From: Asterias amurensis
Lineage: Eukaryota; Echinodermata; Asteroidea; Forcipulatida; Asteriidae
Assembly: GCF_032118995.1 (NCBI RefSeq)
Contig: NC_092666.1
Span: forward strand, 9,560,501 to 9,624,500
DNA: 64,000 nucleotides
Direction: 5' to 3'
The notes under the pieces are model-generated. The model was not told where the DNA came from. It made no database searches and was given only the letters and a program-made list of their open reading frames with translations. Position numbers and translations under genes: made by a program. Shown piece after piece: positions 23,221 through 35,498 of the stretch (position 1 is its first letter; every line of letters starts with the position of its first letter).

Positions 23221-23540
23221 TTAAAGGGAAGGTACACGTTTGGCAAGTGTCAAAGGCCAGTCTTCTCATTGGTCATCCAAGTTGCAAGAAAATGATAACA
23301 GAAAAACACCCTTGTTTGACAAATTTGTGTGCTTTCAGATAAGAATAAAAGACTTCTAGATAGAAGTCTTTTATTATTTTAGTGAGAAATTACCTCTTTC
23401 TCAAAAACTACGTTACTTCAGAGGGAGTCGTTTCCCACAATGTTTTATACTATCAAGCAGCTCTCCATTGCTTGTTACTAAATCAGTTTTTAAGTTATTA
23501 TTTGTTTTTAGTAATTACCAAACGTGTAACTTCCCTATAA
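23221..23540. mobile_element. TTAA-C MITE
   Basis: The left end TTAAagggaaggtacacg is intact; the right end is aacgtgtaacttccctataa. The central palindrome is agacttctagatagaagtct. Confidence 0.82.
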
Positions 23541-24100
23541 GGGTATTTTTAAAATCGATTTTATTCCCCCTTGAAAAGCACTAGGACAGTGGTAATTTTG
23601 ATGGACAGAAATAACAACCCATCAGAGGGACTTGGCGAGTCTGTGAATCTGGATCGAAAGTTCGTTGTTTGAGCTAGATGAAATATGTGTGGTTTGGATT
23701 TTTTTGTAGTGTAGAAACCAACCTTAAAAAACCCATTCCAGATCTGTTTTTATGGTTCTCTTTTTTGGGGTGACAGAAATATTAACAAACCAGAGCAACT
23801 TGGCGAGTCTATGAATCTGGATCGAAAGTTCGTTGTTTATAACGCCATATTTAATTTTTGTGTGGTTCAGATTTGTTTTCTGTAGTATAGAAATACCAAC
23901 CTTAACAAATTTCCCCAGATTTTTTGGTCCTCTTTTTTAAAATCGATTTAGCCACTATTTCCTCATTGAAATGCACTACACGGCAGGGGCAATTATTCTG
24001 GTGTATCAGATAAAAACATATCGACCTGGAGGGCACTGTCTTCAAATCTGGATCGAAAGTTCACGGTATTGTAAATCGTGCTGCGGACAGTAATTCGTTT
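23541..24100. repeat. Tandem repeat, about 190 bp period, nearly three units
   Basis: Each unit contains gacagaaat, an acttggcgagtctgtgaatc-type string, and tggatcgaaagttc. The third unit is the most diverged. No coding content. Confidence 0.75.
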
Positions 24101-24149
24101 TGCAAATTATCGGCGACTTCAAATCACCAACCTAGACTACCACCGCATA

Positions 24150-24545
24150 AATACACTGGACACCTATGGTAATTGTCAAAGACAAGTCTTCTCATCACTT
24201 GGTGTATCCTAATATTTGCATATAATTACAAGTCTGGTGGGTGATTATTTTGACTCAATATTGGTCATCAAAGTCAGAACTAGCATAAAGAAGAACGCTC
24301 TCTTGCTGCCGAATTTATGAGCTTTCAGGTGCATAAAAAGGCGTCATGCCTGAAGTTTATTAACATTTGAGTGAGAAATTACCTCTTTCTCAAAAGCTAT
24401 GTTACCCCATGGAGCAATAAACTAGTTTATTGCATCATGGTTACCCCATAGGGGGAGCCGTTTCTCTCAATGTTTTATACTATTTGACAGCTATCCATTG
24501 CTCGTCATCAAGTAATTTGTTATGCTGACAATTTCCAATATAGAA
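24150..24545. mobile_element. Old TTAA-A/C relative
   Basis: It begins actggacacctatggtaattgtcaaag and ends tgctgacaatttccaatatag. Its ends are degraded. It contains a small duplicated stretch (ttaccccat...). Confidence 0.65.
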
Positions 24546-24891
24546 CGTCATTAAAAAAGGACTAAATTGTGGACTTATTACAGCCTGAGCGTCCTTCGCC
24601 TTGCTATTTCATTTCTTAGTTTTGAGGAATAATTAGTATACGTGGTTGCTAAGCAACGTGTAATGGCTGTTCTTTATTACTTACCATGTACCCTATAAAC
24701 GAAATAAAGCCAAGGACCGTGACTGTTGAACCGGTACTCGTCCAATTAGGTGACGCAATCACACACATTGTGTTCTGTGCACTCGACCATTAAAGGCCAA
24801 CTTAAAACAACAAAATCTGTTGCGTTTGCGAGTCTTTGTGTGAAAACGGTGAAAACAAAGCATAAATTGTCAGCATGTAAACACATTGCCC
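24546..24891. other. No gene recognised
   Basis: Mixed sequence with no exon or element ends identified. Confidence 0.4.
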
Positions 24892-25262
24892 TTAAAGCCA
24901 TTGGACACTTTCGGAACAGAACAAAAATAAAAGTTCACATATTTACAAATTACTTACAGGGTTTACAGAAGGTAATGGTGAAAGACTTCTCTTGAAATAT
25001 TATTCCATGAAATGCTTTACTTTTTGAGGAAACATTAAAAAAATATCAATTCTCGATATCGAGAATTACGGATTTATTTTAAACACATGTTATGACACGG
25101 CAAAACACGCGGAAACAAGGGTGGGTTTCCCGTTATTTTCTCCCGACTCCGATGACCGATTGAGCCTAAATTTCCACAGGTTTGTTATTTTATATATAAG
25201 TTGTGATACACGAAGTGTGGGCCTTGGACAATACTGTTTACCGAAAGTGTCCAATGGCTTTA
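24892..25262. mobile_element. TTAA-D MITE, copy 2
   Basis: The element runs from TTAAagccattggacac to gtccaatggctTTAA. The central palindrome is attctcgatatcgagaat. It closely matches copy 1. Confidence 0.92.
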
Positions 25263-25990
25263 AAAGCACTGGACACACTATTGGTAATTGTCAAGGACAA
25301 GTCTGCTCACGTGGTTTATCTCAACATGAGCAACACAATAACAAACATGTGCAAATTTGAGCTCAATATTAGTCGTCGAAGTTGCGAGATAAAAGCACTG
25401 GACATTTTGGTTATTAATAAAAATTATCGTAAGCATATTAACGAGCAATGGAGAGCTGTTGATAGTATAAAACATTGTGAGAAACGGCTCCCTCTGAAGT
25501 TATATGTAGTTTTTGAGAAATATGTAATTTCTCACTCAAATTTTAAAATACTTCAGCTGAAGCCTTTTACTGTGCAACTGAACGCACATAAAGTAATGCA
25601 ACAATGGTGTTTTGTTCTGTCATGATTCTCTTGCAAATTCGATGACCACTAATTGAGCCTAAATTTTCACAGGTTTGTAATTGCATTATGCTGGAATACA
25701 CCGAGTGAGGATACTGGGCCCAATTTCATGGCTCTGCTTACCGTAAGCACAGAATCGGCGCTTACAGAAGCAGGGAATTATGTGCTTACGGCAAGCGTAT
25801 TCACGGCTTAGCGGCGCATTTGGGCTTCTGCGCGTGCGTACTTCACGTTACTAGGCATTCTACGCTTACAAGGCTAGCGCAGAAATTCGGCGCTTGCACG
25901 TAAGCGGGGAATGGCGACCGTAAGCGCAGAATTCGGCGGTAAGCCGAGCCATGAAATTGGGCCCAGGTCTTTGACGTACCAAACGTGACA
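25259..25990. mobile_element. Composite of nested TTAA-A/C elements
   Basis: A TTAA-A left part begins at the TTAA shared with TTAA-D copy 2. At about 25391 a second A/C element begins (agcactggacattttgg). That one is interrupted by a hairpin-G at 25715-25965 and resumes with gtctttgacgtaccaaacgtg. Confidence 0.75.
25715..25965. mobile_element. Hairpin-G MITE nested in a TTAA-C-like element
   Basis: The inverted ends are tgggcccaatttcatggctc and gagccatgaaattgggccca. The interior is rich in cgcttac/gtaagcg repeats. It splits the family string 'actggtctttgac', so it is the younger insertion. Confidence 0.88.
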
Positions 25991-26272
25991 CGGAATAACC
26001 AAACCTGTTATGAGTCTTTGTGAAAGACTATAGTGAAAATCATGCAGTATTTTCAGCATGTATTATAAAAACTTGTCCTTGATTTTGGTTGCATGCAACA
26101 CCCGAAATTAACTGTTGCGTTTTTTAAATAATTGTTTTATGGCTTTTAAAATGGCGCGCATATCTGTCGCTCATAGTTGACGCTCAGGGCGCTTTAACAC
26201 ACAGTATTTTCCTGCAAGGTATGTGGGACTACGTTTGAATTATGAGATCTTCTCATTGTACATAGCACCATG

Positions 26273-26636
26273 TAATGATTTACAAGATGCAGAGTGTTGG
26301 TTCGAGTCCCGTGCCGTTACACTTGTGTCTTTAAGCAAGACACTTAACCATTGCTTCGTCCTTCGGATGGGACGTAAAGCCGTTGGTCCCATGTGTTGTG
26401 TAACGCATGTAAAAGAGCCAAGTGCACTTATCGTAAAGAGAAGGGGTTCGCCCCGGTGTTTCGGGCTGTGGCGTAGCACCTTGTAAAACTCTTCTAAGGT
26501 TCTACATAATTTGGTCTCAGAATTCATCACTGCAATAACCTATCTTTCTGAAAGTTTGTCTATACTCTTTGAGTACCTTGTATGGTAGATACGTGCGCTA
26601 TATACAAGACTTCGATATTATTACTATTATTAAACA
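26273..26636 (+). mobile_element. SINE of a second type
   Basis: There is a B-box (ggttcgagtccc), then the motif cttcggatgggacgtaaagc found in SINE bodies of many marine invertebrates. The tail has gcgctatatacaagacttc followed by an ATT-rich microsatellite. The A-box part is degraded. Confidence 0.65.
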
Positions 26637-26753
26637 TTTTGTTTTCAGAAGACACTATGAAATTGCCTTTCATGGTGATGCTGAACCTTCCAAAAGCTTG
26701 CCATTAAGCTTTGGATCTTCTTCGTATTTTTGTCATGCAGAAATAAAATTCTT

Positions 26754-27305
26754 ACACTATTGGTAATTACTCAAAACAATTGTTAGCAAAACAACTTACT
26801 TGGTAACGACTAATGGAGGGCTGTTGGTAGTATAACACATTGTGAAAAACAGCTCCCTCTGAAGTAACGCATATAGTTTTTGAAAAAGGAGTAATTTTTC
26901 ACTATTTGAATTTTATAAGAGACCTTAGCTGAGGTCTCGAATTCAAGGCATCTGAAGGTACACAACTTGTGTGACAAGGGTGTTTTTTCTTCAACTATTC
27001 TCTCGCAACTTCGACGACCAATTGAGTCAAAATTTCCACCGGTTTGTTATTTTATTTATAGGCCTAATGATACACCATATATGAGAAGACTGGTCCTTGG
27101 CAATTACCATAAAGGTGTCCAGGGGTGGATTTCACAAAGGTAGTCCTAACTTAGGACTGGTCCTAGGCAATGCTAAGAGATAGGACTGGTCCTAAGTTAG
27201 GACCAGTAACCCATCCTAACTTAGGACTGGTCCTATCTCTGAGCATTGCCTAGAACTAGTCCTAAGTTAGGACTACCTTTGTGAAATCCACCCCAGTGCC
27301 TTTAA
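26754..27305. mobile_element. TTAA-A MITE interrupted by hairpin-F
   Basis: The left end is acactattggtaattactc. The right terminus is split: ...aaaggtgtcca before and agtgcctTTAA after the 27122-27294 insertion. Confidence 0.82.
27122..27294. mobile_element. Hairpin-F MITE
   Basis: The ends are ggggtggatttcacaaagg and cctttgtgaaatccacccc, with arms of about 80 bp built on repeated 'cctaacttaggac'. It lies within the right terminus of a TTAA-A copy. Confidence 0.92.
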
Positions 27306-27560
27306 AGGGGTATGTGTACATTTTGTAAGACACAAAACACAATATCCACAGATTTACATCAAACTCACACAGTTCGAAGATAATGATGGTAGAAAGCGTC
27401 CCTTAAAAATACTTGCGGAGGTACTGTAGTTTTTGAGAAATGAGTAAAACAAATCACGAATTATAATAATGATCATCCCAATCGGAAACGGAAATTATTT
27501 TAGCAAGTTAAACGTACTTGTTATTAAACTATGCATACTCCGACGTAATAATGTTTGAAC
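27302..27560. mobile_element. TTAA-E-like fragment
   Basis: It starts TTAAaggggtatgtgtac and shares the order acagatttacatcaaactcac ... gatggtagaaagcgtcc with the E copy at 48714. No matching right end was found. Confidence 0.55.
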
Positions 27561-27628
27561 GATGTTTTTTTTTTCACCGTCGGGTGAACAAAACCCATGT
27601 ATCCCGTCACAGCGTGCAACAATATTTT

Positions 27629-27893
27629 AGGGAGGTTTAATTGCACGATACGCGAGCAAAAACGTGAACGTGAACGTCAAAAAATTGTGTCGTTTTGGGT
27701 GACGTCGCCGCTTTGTGCTTATTGCATGCTCACGTATGACACCCGGTGCGTATGACGTCTGCGCGCACGTACGTGCCTACCTACAGCGAAAAATCGTAAC
27801 TTCACGTATGCTAAAAACGTGAGGTTTTAACGACACATTTTTCTGACTTCCACGTTCACATTCACGCGGAACGTACAGCTAAAGCTCCCTAAT
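27629..27893. mobile_element. MITE with gggaggttta ends
   Basis: The inverted ends are TA-gggaggtttaa and ctaaagctccc-TA. The inner arms pair through cgtgaacgtgaacgtc and cacgttcacattcacg. The TA on each side fits a Tc1/mariner- or Harbinger-type target site. Confidence 0.65.
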
Positions 27894-28565
27894 GTATAAT
27901 GGTGTACGTGCAAAAATGTATTGCTGTGGTCATCGCGTTTTGACCCTATAGTAATAGCTACGAGATAAAAGCTTAAATAATAAATCATGCATTCAGTTCA
28001 AACGGATGAAAGTTTGATGTTGCCACACGTATCATGCGAACCGTAACTCTATATGCACAATTTAACTAACATATTGACAAGAAAATCTATGTTTGGAAGA
28101 AAACAGACAGCACACAATGGAACCGAGCTTAACTGTGTGACAATACCAAAAGTGCAACCACCAACCCTTGAAGTTACATCAGCTTCATGCGCTGATGATG
28201 ATCAAAAGGATAAAAGTTAGATGTCGCCAAAACCACCCACATACTCAACGAACCATGAATCCACAGAAAAGTAATTTACGAAAATATCCATATATAGATT
28301 TGTTATGCATAAAATGAGGTCTGAGCTTTGGGATGTTCGTGTGGTTTCAGGCCCGCACTATTCGAATGTTAATGGATGTATTAAAAACAATATTTTGTTA
28401 ATCACCCCCTAAAATTCATGAGTTTTAACAATTTGTAACAGTTTTTACTATACCTCATACATATTCATGACAGAGAGTCGAGTTCTCATTGGTCTGTTCA
28501 TCATCATGTGCCAGGTGTTAATTTTGCTAGTTACCAAGCGCGCACGTGAGTATTCACGCAAGTGG
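27894..28565. other. No gene recognised
   Basis: No exon was found. Normal-complexity sequence of moderate AT content. Confidence 0.4.
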
Positions 28566-28626
28566 TGAATGCGCATGACAAGTAATAGTTCCCCGGGAGC
28601 TATTCTACTTGTCATGCGCACTACCT
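28566..28626. repeat. Palindrome centred on cccggg
   Basis: The arms gcgcatgacaagtaatag and ctattctacttgtcatgcgc flank a short centre. A truncated TTAA-A copy follows at once. Confidence 0.8.
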
Positions 28627-29585
28627 TAATGAAAGAAAAAAAACAGCATTGTCACACGAACTTGTGTGCTTTCTGATGCTTGATTTCGAGGCCTCAAATT
28701 CCAAACTTGAGGTCTCGAAATCAAATTCGTGGAAAATTACTTCTTTCTCAAAAACTACGTCACTTCAGAGGGAGCGGTTTCTCGCAATGTTTTATACTAT
28801 CAACCTCTCCCCATTACTTGCAACAAGAAAGGTTTCATGATGATAATTATTTTGAGTACCACTATTGGTAATTACTCAAAATAATTATTAGCATAAACAC
28901 TTCATTGGTAACAAGTAATTTGGAGAGGTTGATGGTATAAAACATTGTGAGAAGCGGCTCCCTCTGAAGTAACGTAGTTTTCGAGAAAGAGGTAACTTTA
29001 ATACGAATTTGATTGAGACCTCAGATTTAGAATTTGGGGTCTCAAAATCAAGCATCTGAAAGCACACAACTTCTAGATGACAACAAGGGTGTTTTTTCTT
29101 TCATTATTATCTCGCAACTTCGACGACCAATTGTTTTGTGCATACGTTGAGATAAATCAAGCGAGGAGACTGGTCTTTGACAATTACCAATAGTGTCCAT
29201 TGTCTTTAAAGGCAGTGGACACTATTGGTAATTGTCAAAGACTAGCGTAACAGTGTATCTCAACATAAGCATAAGATAACAAACCTGTGAAAATTTGAGC
29301 GTAATTGATCATCGAAATTGCGAGATTATAATGTAGGAAAAAAACACCCTTGTCACACGAAGTTGTGTGCGTTTAAATGGTTGATTTCGAGACCTCAAGT
29401 TCTAAATCTGAGGTCTCGAAATCGAATTCGTGGAAAATTACATCTTTCTCAAAAACTACGTCACTTCAAAGGGAGCTGTTTCTCACAGTGTTTTATACCA
29501 TCAACCTCTCCCAATACTCGTCACCAAGTCAGGTTTTATGCTAACAAGTAATTTGAGTGATTACCAATAGTGTCCGCTGCATTTA
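28627..29585. mobile_element. Cluster of three TTAA-A MITEs
   Basis: 28627-28856 is a copy lacking its left part. 28857-29208 is a second copy in the opposite direction, beginning at accactattggtaatt. 29205-29585 is a third, starting at the TTAA shared with the second. Short open frames here are shadows of the central palindromes. Confidence 0.85.
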
Positions 29586-29594
29586 AGCAAATTT

Positions 29595-29640
29595 GTGCTA
29601 AGCAGCTCTATGAACTTGGGCCCAGAAGTGTAGGCATCAC
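29595..29640. mobile_element. Hairpin-G end fragment
   Basis: The string gtgctaagcagctctatgaacttgggccca matches the right end of the family; the rest is absent. Confidence 0.6.
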
Positions 29641-29849
29641 GCCGTTGATAATTTGCGTATCCTTGACGGGACTGTGCCACATGTTACCCGCACATGCGCA
29701 CATCTATCGTTGTCACCCAAGGTTAGCTCCCATTGTTACGTGGCCAAATCCATACTCTCAACATTCCTGTATAGTAAAATAACATCGCACCGAGCTGCTG
29801 GAAAACCAGAAAGATTGTACATTTTAAACGGAATTTTTCTTGGAAACAA

Positions 29850-30230
29850 TTAATGGTAAGTGCATGAAGTTCATATCATCAACACTTTTCATTTTTTTGG
29901 CTTGAAAAATGAGAGATTTTGCAGAGAAGAATTCATAGTATTTTTTATATATTTATCAGTTGTGACACCAATAGCGATACCGACACAGCCAATTCAAAAT
30001 ATCGGCAAGGGCTTTCGAGAAAGATGGTAAAATTAATTTTTAACTTGACTTGAAACTAAATATTGGTAAATGCAGTAAGTTTATATTATCAACACTTTTC
30101 ATTTTTTCTGCTTGAAAAATGAGAGAATTTGCAGGAAAAAAACCTCTTAATATTTTTTTAGTTGTGACACAAACAGCGGTACCAAACACATCCAATTCAA
30201 AATGTTGGCAAGGGCTCTGTAGCGCTTTAT
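29850..30230. repeat. Two-copy direct repeat, period about 205 bp
   Basis: Both units contain tatcaacacttttcattttt, cttgaaaaatgagaga, ttgtgacac and ccaattcaaaatgttggcaagggct-like strings. Divergence is about 15-20% by eye. Confidence 0.85.
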
Positions 30231-30297
30231 TGCTATATGCAGTTGGCAAGCATAGCACGTTGCTTTGATGTCAATTGTAATTCACCAAGTAAATGAC

Positions 30298-30687
30298 TTA
30301 AAGGAACACGTTGCCTTGGATCGGACGAGTTGGTCAAAACAAAAGCGTTTGTAACCGTTTTTTATATAATGCATATGGTTGGAAAGATGTTTTAAAAGTA
30401 GAATACAATGATCTACACAAGTTTGCCTCGAAATTGCGTGGTTTTCCTTCTACTGTGCGAACTAACACGTTCGGCCATTTATGGGAGTCAAAATTTTGAC
30501 CCCCATAAATGGCCGACGTGTTAGTCGACGAGGTAAAGGGAAAACCACGCAATTTTGAGGCATGTTTGTGTGGATCATTGTATTCTACTTTTACAAGATC
30601 TTTCCAGCCATATGCATTTTATAAAAAACGGTTGCAAACGCTTTCCAAAGACCAACTCGACCGATCCAAGGCAACGTGTTCCTTTAA
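30298..30687. mobile_element. TTAA-B palindromic MITE
   Basis: The element runs from TTAAaggaacacgttgcc to ggcaacgtgttcctTTAA, a near-full palindrome with centre aaaattttgac around 30495. Confidence 0.95.
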
Positions 30688-30824
30688 TCATATACAATAA
30701 ATACTGTGCCTCATTTGTTTGTCTTCTTCATATTAACGTTTAATTTTGTTCGCTTGATTTTTTGTGATTTTGTTTTTATTATGTATGTCAAGCCGAGCGT
30801 TGTTAACCAAAGATGTGATCATCC

Positions 30825-31210
30825 TTAAAGGAACACGTTGCCTTGGATCGGTCGAGTTCGTCCATGAAAAGCGTTTGTTTTAAAATGCACATGATGGGTA
30901 CAAAGATGTTGTAAAAGTAGAATACAATGATCCACACAAACATACCTCGAAATTGTACGGTTTTCCTTTTACCTCGTCGACTAAACACGGTCGGCAATTT
31001 ATGGGAGTCAAACTTTTGACTCCCATAAATGGCCGACCGTGTTAGTTCGCACAGTAAAAGGAAAAACCACGCAATTTCGAGGCAAATTTGTATGGATCAT
31101 TGTATTCTACTTTTACAACATCTTTCCAACCATATGCATTTTATAGAAACCTGTTACAAAACGCTTTTTATAGACCAACTCGTCCGATCCAAGGCAACGT
31201 GTTCCTTTAA
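30825..31210. mobile_element. TTAA-B palindromic MITE
   Basis: Same structure as 30298-30687, from which it is separated by about 140 bp, and in the same overall form. Confidence 0.95.
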
Positions 31211-31385
31211 TTGTTGTTAGGATTTTTTAAAAACGACTTCGATCAGTTGTTGTTTTGCAACGTTTTCTGCTTCTTTGCCTATTTTGCTTTTGCTGTTTGT
31301 TTTGTGTCTATGCAAGCTTCATTTATATAGTACAAGTGTTGGTCCTCACTTTTAATATTGTTGTTAATTATTGTATAAAGTCCTG

Positions 31386-31766
31386 TTAAAGGCAGTGGAC
31401 ACTATTGGTTATTACTAAAAATAATTATTAGCACAAAACCTTACTTGGTGACGAGTAAAGAGGAGAGGTTGATACTATAAAACATTGTGAGAAACGGCTC
31501 CCTCTGAAGTGACATAAAATTCGAGAAAGAAGTAGTTTTCAACGAGTTTGATTTCGAGACCTCAGATTTAGAATTTAGTGTCACGAAATCAACCATCTAA
31601 AAGCACACAACTTCGTGTGACAAGGGTATTTTTTTCTTTCATTAGTAACTTTGACGACCAATTGAGCTCAAATTTGCACAGGTTTGTTATTTTATGCATA
31701 ATGTTGAGATACACCAAGTGAGAAGACTGGTCTTGGACAATTACCAATAGTGTCCACTGTCTTTAA
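31386..31766. mobile_element. TTAA-A MITE, full copy
   Basis: Intact ends. It forms the left part of the 1.4-kb duplicated block. Confidence 0.92.
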
Positions 31767-32770
31767 TGTTCGTAATTGTGAACAAAGTTTGGCCTATTAA
31801 TTTGTTTTTTACCCTTGAAAAACACCGACGTGTTTCGGCCTGTCTGCTGCAGCAGCAGACAGGCCGAAATACGTCGGTGTTTTTCTTGCTGTAATTCAAA
31901 TATTTGTTAGCATAGGTGGTCTTTTTTTTATCTATAATAAATATAAATATATATTTTTTTGCAGGTGCTTGCTTTTTTTTCTCAATCAGATTCGTTTCAG
32001 TCATTTTATTTCATGTAATTCAAGACTTCACTTTTGACCTTTCATAGGCCTACATTTTGTTACAATTGATGTAATCAACCGGGACCGTCACATCCAAGTG
32101 CACCTGAATATGTTGCTCTCTTGAGCTTGGAAAGACTTCAGGCCTGATGCATTTCTCATGCATTTGAAAGTACACGACTTTATGTAACATGGCTTTTCGT
32201 TCATAATTATCTTGCAGCTTTGATGATGAATTTAGCTAAAATGTTCACATTTTCTTTATTTTTTTTATTTGTTGTTGTTGCATAGCCTATGTTGGAATAC
32301 ACCAAATGAGAATACTGGTCTTCGGCAATTTTCAATATCAAATATTATCATAAAAACTTACTTTGTAACGAGCAATTATAAAACATCGTGAGAAACGGCT
32401 CCCTCTGTAACTTAGTTTTGAAAAAGAGGATATTCTTCATAAAATAATATTTGAATCTGAGAAAGCATCGGGCCTGGAAGCCATTCTCATGCACCTGAAA
32501 GAACGTAAATTTGTACACCAACAAGGATGTTTTTTATTTTATTAGTAACAAGGGTGTATTTTTATTTTATTCGTAATTCTCTTGTAACTTCGATGACCAA
32601 TTGAGCAAACAAATTCACAGATTTGTTATTTTCTGCATGTTTGGATACAACCAAGCGTGAATACTGGCCTTTGGCAATTTCCAAACGTGTAATTTTCTTG
32701 CTGCTTCGATGACCAATTGAGCCAACATGTTGAGCAAAAACACGTTGTATGCATGTTATGAAACACCAAG
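31406..32770. repeat. Segmental duplication, copy 1
   Basis: This block is repeated in direct orientation at 33055-34424, offset about 1,650 bp. The unique portion (31767-32770) is nearly identical in both. It contains a perfect-looking palindrome at 31817-31885 (cggcctgtctgctgcagcag and its complement). The open frames in it (87 residues each) are not recognisable proteins. Confidence 0.93.
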
Positions 32771-33054
32771 GGTGTTTTTTTCTTTCATTATTATCTCACA
32801 AATTCGACGACCGATTGAGCTCAAATTTTCACAGGTTTGTTATTTGTCAAAAACACTCCTGCGAATTTGAATGCAGCTTCGATGAATTGTTAAATTGAAT
32901 GATTATTTTGTTAAATCGAATGACGTAAAAGTAGATTTGACTAGTCTTAAAATGAAATCGAATGACTCTTTTTTAGTAGCATTCGATTTCGTGCGAAATA
33001 GAATAGGCTGGTGGTTAAATTGGCTGCTCTTTTTCCGAAATTGACCGAGAAAAC

Positions 33055-34424
33055 CTATACTAAAAATCATTATTAGCATAAAACATACCGTGGTGACGAG
33101 TAATGGGGAGAGGTTGATAGTATTAAACATTGTGAGAAACGGCTCCATCTGAAGTGATGTAGTTTTCGAGAAAGAAGTAATTTTCAACGAATTTGATGTC
33201 GAGACTTCAGATTTAGAATTTGAAGTCACGAAGTCAACCATCTAAAAGCGCACAACTTCGTGTGACAAGGGTATTTTTTTCTTTCATTATTAACTAGTAA
33301 CTTTGACGACCAATTGAGCTCAAATTTTCACAGGTTTGTGATTTTTTGTTGCATATGTTGAGATACACCAAGTGAGAAGACTGGTCTTGGACAATTACCA
33401 ATAGTGTCCACTGTCTTTAATGTTCGTAATTGTGAACAAAGTTTGGCCTATTAATTTGTTTTTTACCCTTGAAAAACACCGACGTGTTTCGGCCTGTCTG
33501 CTGCAGCAGCAGACAGGCCGAAACACGTCGGTGTTTTTCTTGCTGTAATTCAAATATTTGTTAGCAAAGGTGGTCTTTTTTTTATTTATAATAAATATAA
33601 ATATATATTTTTTTGCAGGTGCTTGCTTTTTTTTCTCAATCAGATTCGTTTCAGTCATTTTATTTCATGTAATTCAAGACTTCACTTTTGACCTTTCATA
33701 GGCCTACATTTTGTTACAATTGATGTAATCAACCGGGACCGTCACATCCAAGTGCACCTGAATATGTTGCTCTCTTGAGCTTGGAAAGACTTCAGGCCTG
33801 ATGCATTTCTCATGCATTTGAAAGTACACGACTTTATGCAACATGGCTTTTCGTTCATAATTATCTTGCAGCTTTGATGATGAATTTAGCTAAAATGTTC
33901 ACATTTTCTTTATTTTTTTTATTTGTTGTTGTTGCATAGCCTATGTTGGAATACACCAAATGAGAATACTGGTCTTCGGCAATTTTCAATATCAAATATT
34001 ATCATAAAAACTTACTTTGTAACGAGCAATTACAAAACATCGTGAGAAACGGCTCCCTCTGTAACGTAGTTTTGAAAAAGAGGATATTCTTCATAAAATA
34101 ATATTTGAATCTGAGAAAGCATCGGGCCTGGAAGCCATTCTCATGCACCTGAAAGAACGTAAATTTGTACACCAACAAGGATGTTTTTTATTTTATTAGT
34201 AACAAGGGTGTATTTTTATTTTATTCGTACTTCTCTTGTAACTTCGATGACCAATTGAGCAAAAAAATTCACAGATTTGTTATTTTCTGCATGTTTGGAT
34301 ACAACCAACCGTGAATACTGGCCTTTGGCAATTTCCAAACGTGTAATTTTCTTGCTGCTTCGATGACCAATTGAGCCAAAATGTTGAGCAAAAACACGTT
34401 GTATGCATGTTATGAAACACCAAG
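33055..34424. repeat. Segmental duplication, copy 2
   Basis: Second copy of the 31406-32770 block, beginning in a TTAA-A copy (about 33055-33420). A further TTAA-A fragment (32771-32850) and a segment with tattttgttaaatcgaatgacg lie between the copies. The latter string recurs at about 37190. Confidence 0.93.
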
Positions 34425-34519
34425 TGTGAACACTGGTTTAATTCGACAATTTACCTAACCTGCTCAGTGGCTTTAAAGCTACACATTAAGCCGGAATCTT
34501 AAATGAAAGCGAAATATTA

Positions 34520-35357
34520 AACTAAAGACACTGGGCACTATTGGTAATTATCAAACACTAGTCTCCACAGTTGGTGTATTTCAACATGCATAAAATAACA
34601 AACCTGTGAAATTTGAGCTCAATCGGTCGTCGACGTTGCGAGATAATAATGAAAGAAAAAACACCCTTGTCACACAAAGTTGTGTGCTTTCAGATGCTTG
34701 ATTTCGTGACCTAAAATTCTAAGTCTGGGGTCTCGACATCAAATTCGTGGGAAATTACTTCTTTCTCGAAAACTACGTCACTTCAGAGGGACGTTTCTCA
34801 CAATGTTTTATACTTCCTCTCATCATTACTCGTAATCAAGTAAGGTTTTATGATAATTAACTATTTTGAGTAATTACCAGTGTCCACCGCTCTTAAAGGC
34901 AATTACTATTGGTAATTACTCAAAATAATTATTAGCATAAAACCTTACTTGCCATGGCATGGAGTAATGGGGAGAGGTTGATAGTATAAAACATTGTGAG
35001 AAACAGCTCCCTCTGAAGTGACGTATAGTTTTCGAGAAAAAAGTAATTTTCCACGATTTTGATTTCGAGACCTCAAGTTTAGAATTTGAGGTCCCGAAAT
35101 CAAGCATCAGAAAGCACACAACTTCGTGTGACAAGGGTGTTTTTTCTTTCATTATTATCTCACAAATTCGACGACCGATTGAGCTCAAATTTTCACAGGT
35201 TTGTTATTTTATGCATATGTTGAGATACACCAACTGTGAAGACTAGTCTTTGACGGTTACCAATAGTGTCCACTGTCTTTAAAGACAGTGTACACTAATG
35301 GTAATTGTCAAAGATCAGTCTTCTCACTTGGTGTATCTCAACATATGCATAAAATAA
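34520..35357. mobile_element. Three TTAA-A copies in a row
   Basis: 34520-34896, 34893-35282 and 35279-35357 (truncated) share single TTAA junctions (34893-34896 and 35279-35282). The third is cut short by a TTAA-P fragment. Confidence 0.88.
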
Positions 35358-35498
35358 GATTAGTTTTTGTCGGGATCCCGACAATATATGACGTGACCAA
35401 TTCTTATGTGTTTTATAAGAAACGTTTTAAATTTTTGTCATGGTTCCTGACCATTAAAATTAATGTTTGGGGCCAAAAATCTGACAACGCATCTTTAA
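35358..35498. mobile_element. TTAA-P fragment
   Basis: It matches the central and right part of the element at 55511-55879 (gtcgggatcccgac palindrome, ccaaaaatctgaca) in the other direction, ending gcatctTTAA. Confidence 0.82.

Noticed and set aside
31741..33658. Two nearly identical 87-residue frames starting MTETNLIEKKK
   Set aside because: Similarity is explained by the 1.4-kb DNA duplication; the sequence is lysine-rich low complexity and extends into TTAA-A.
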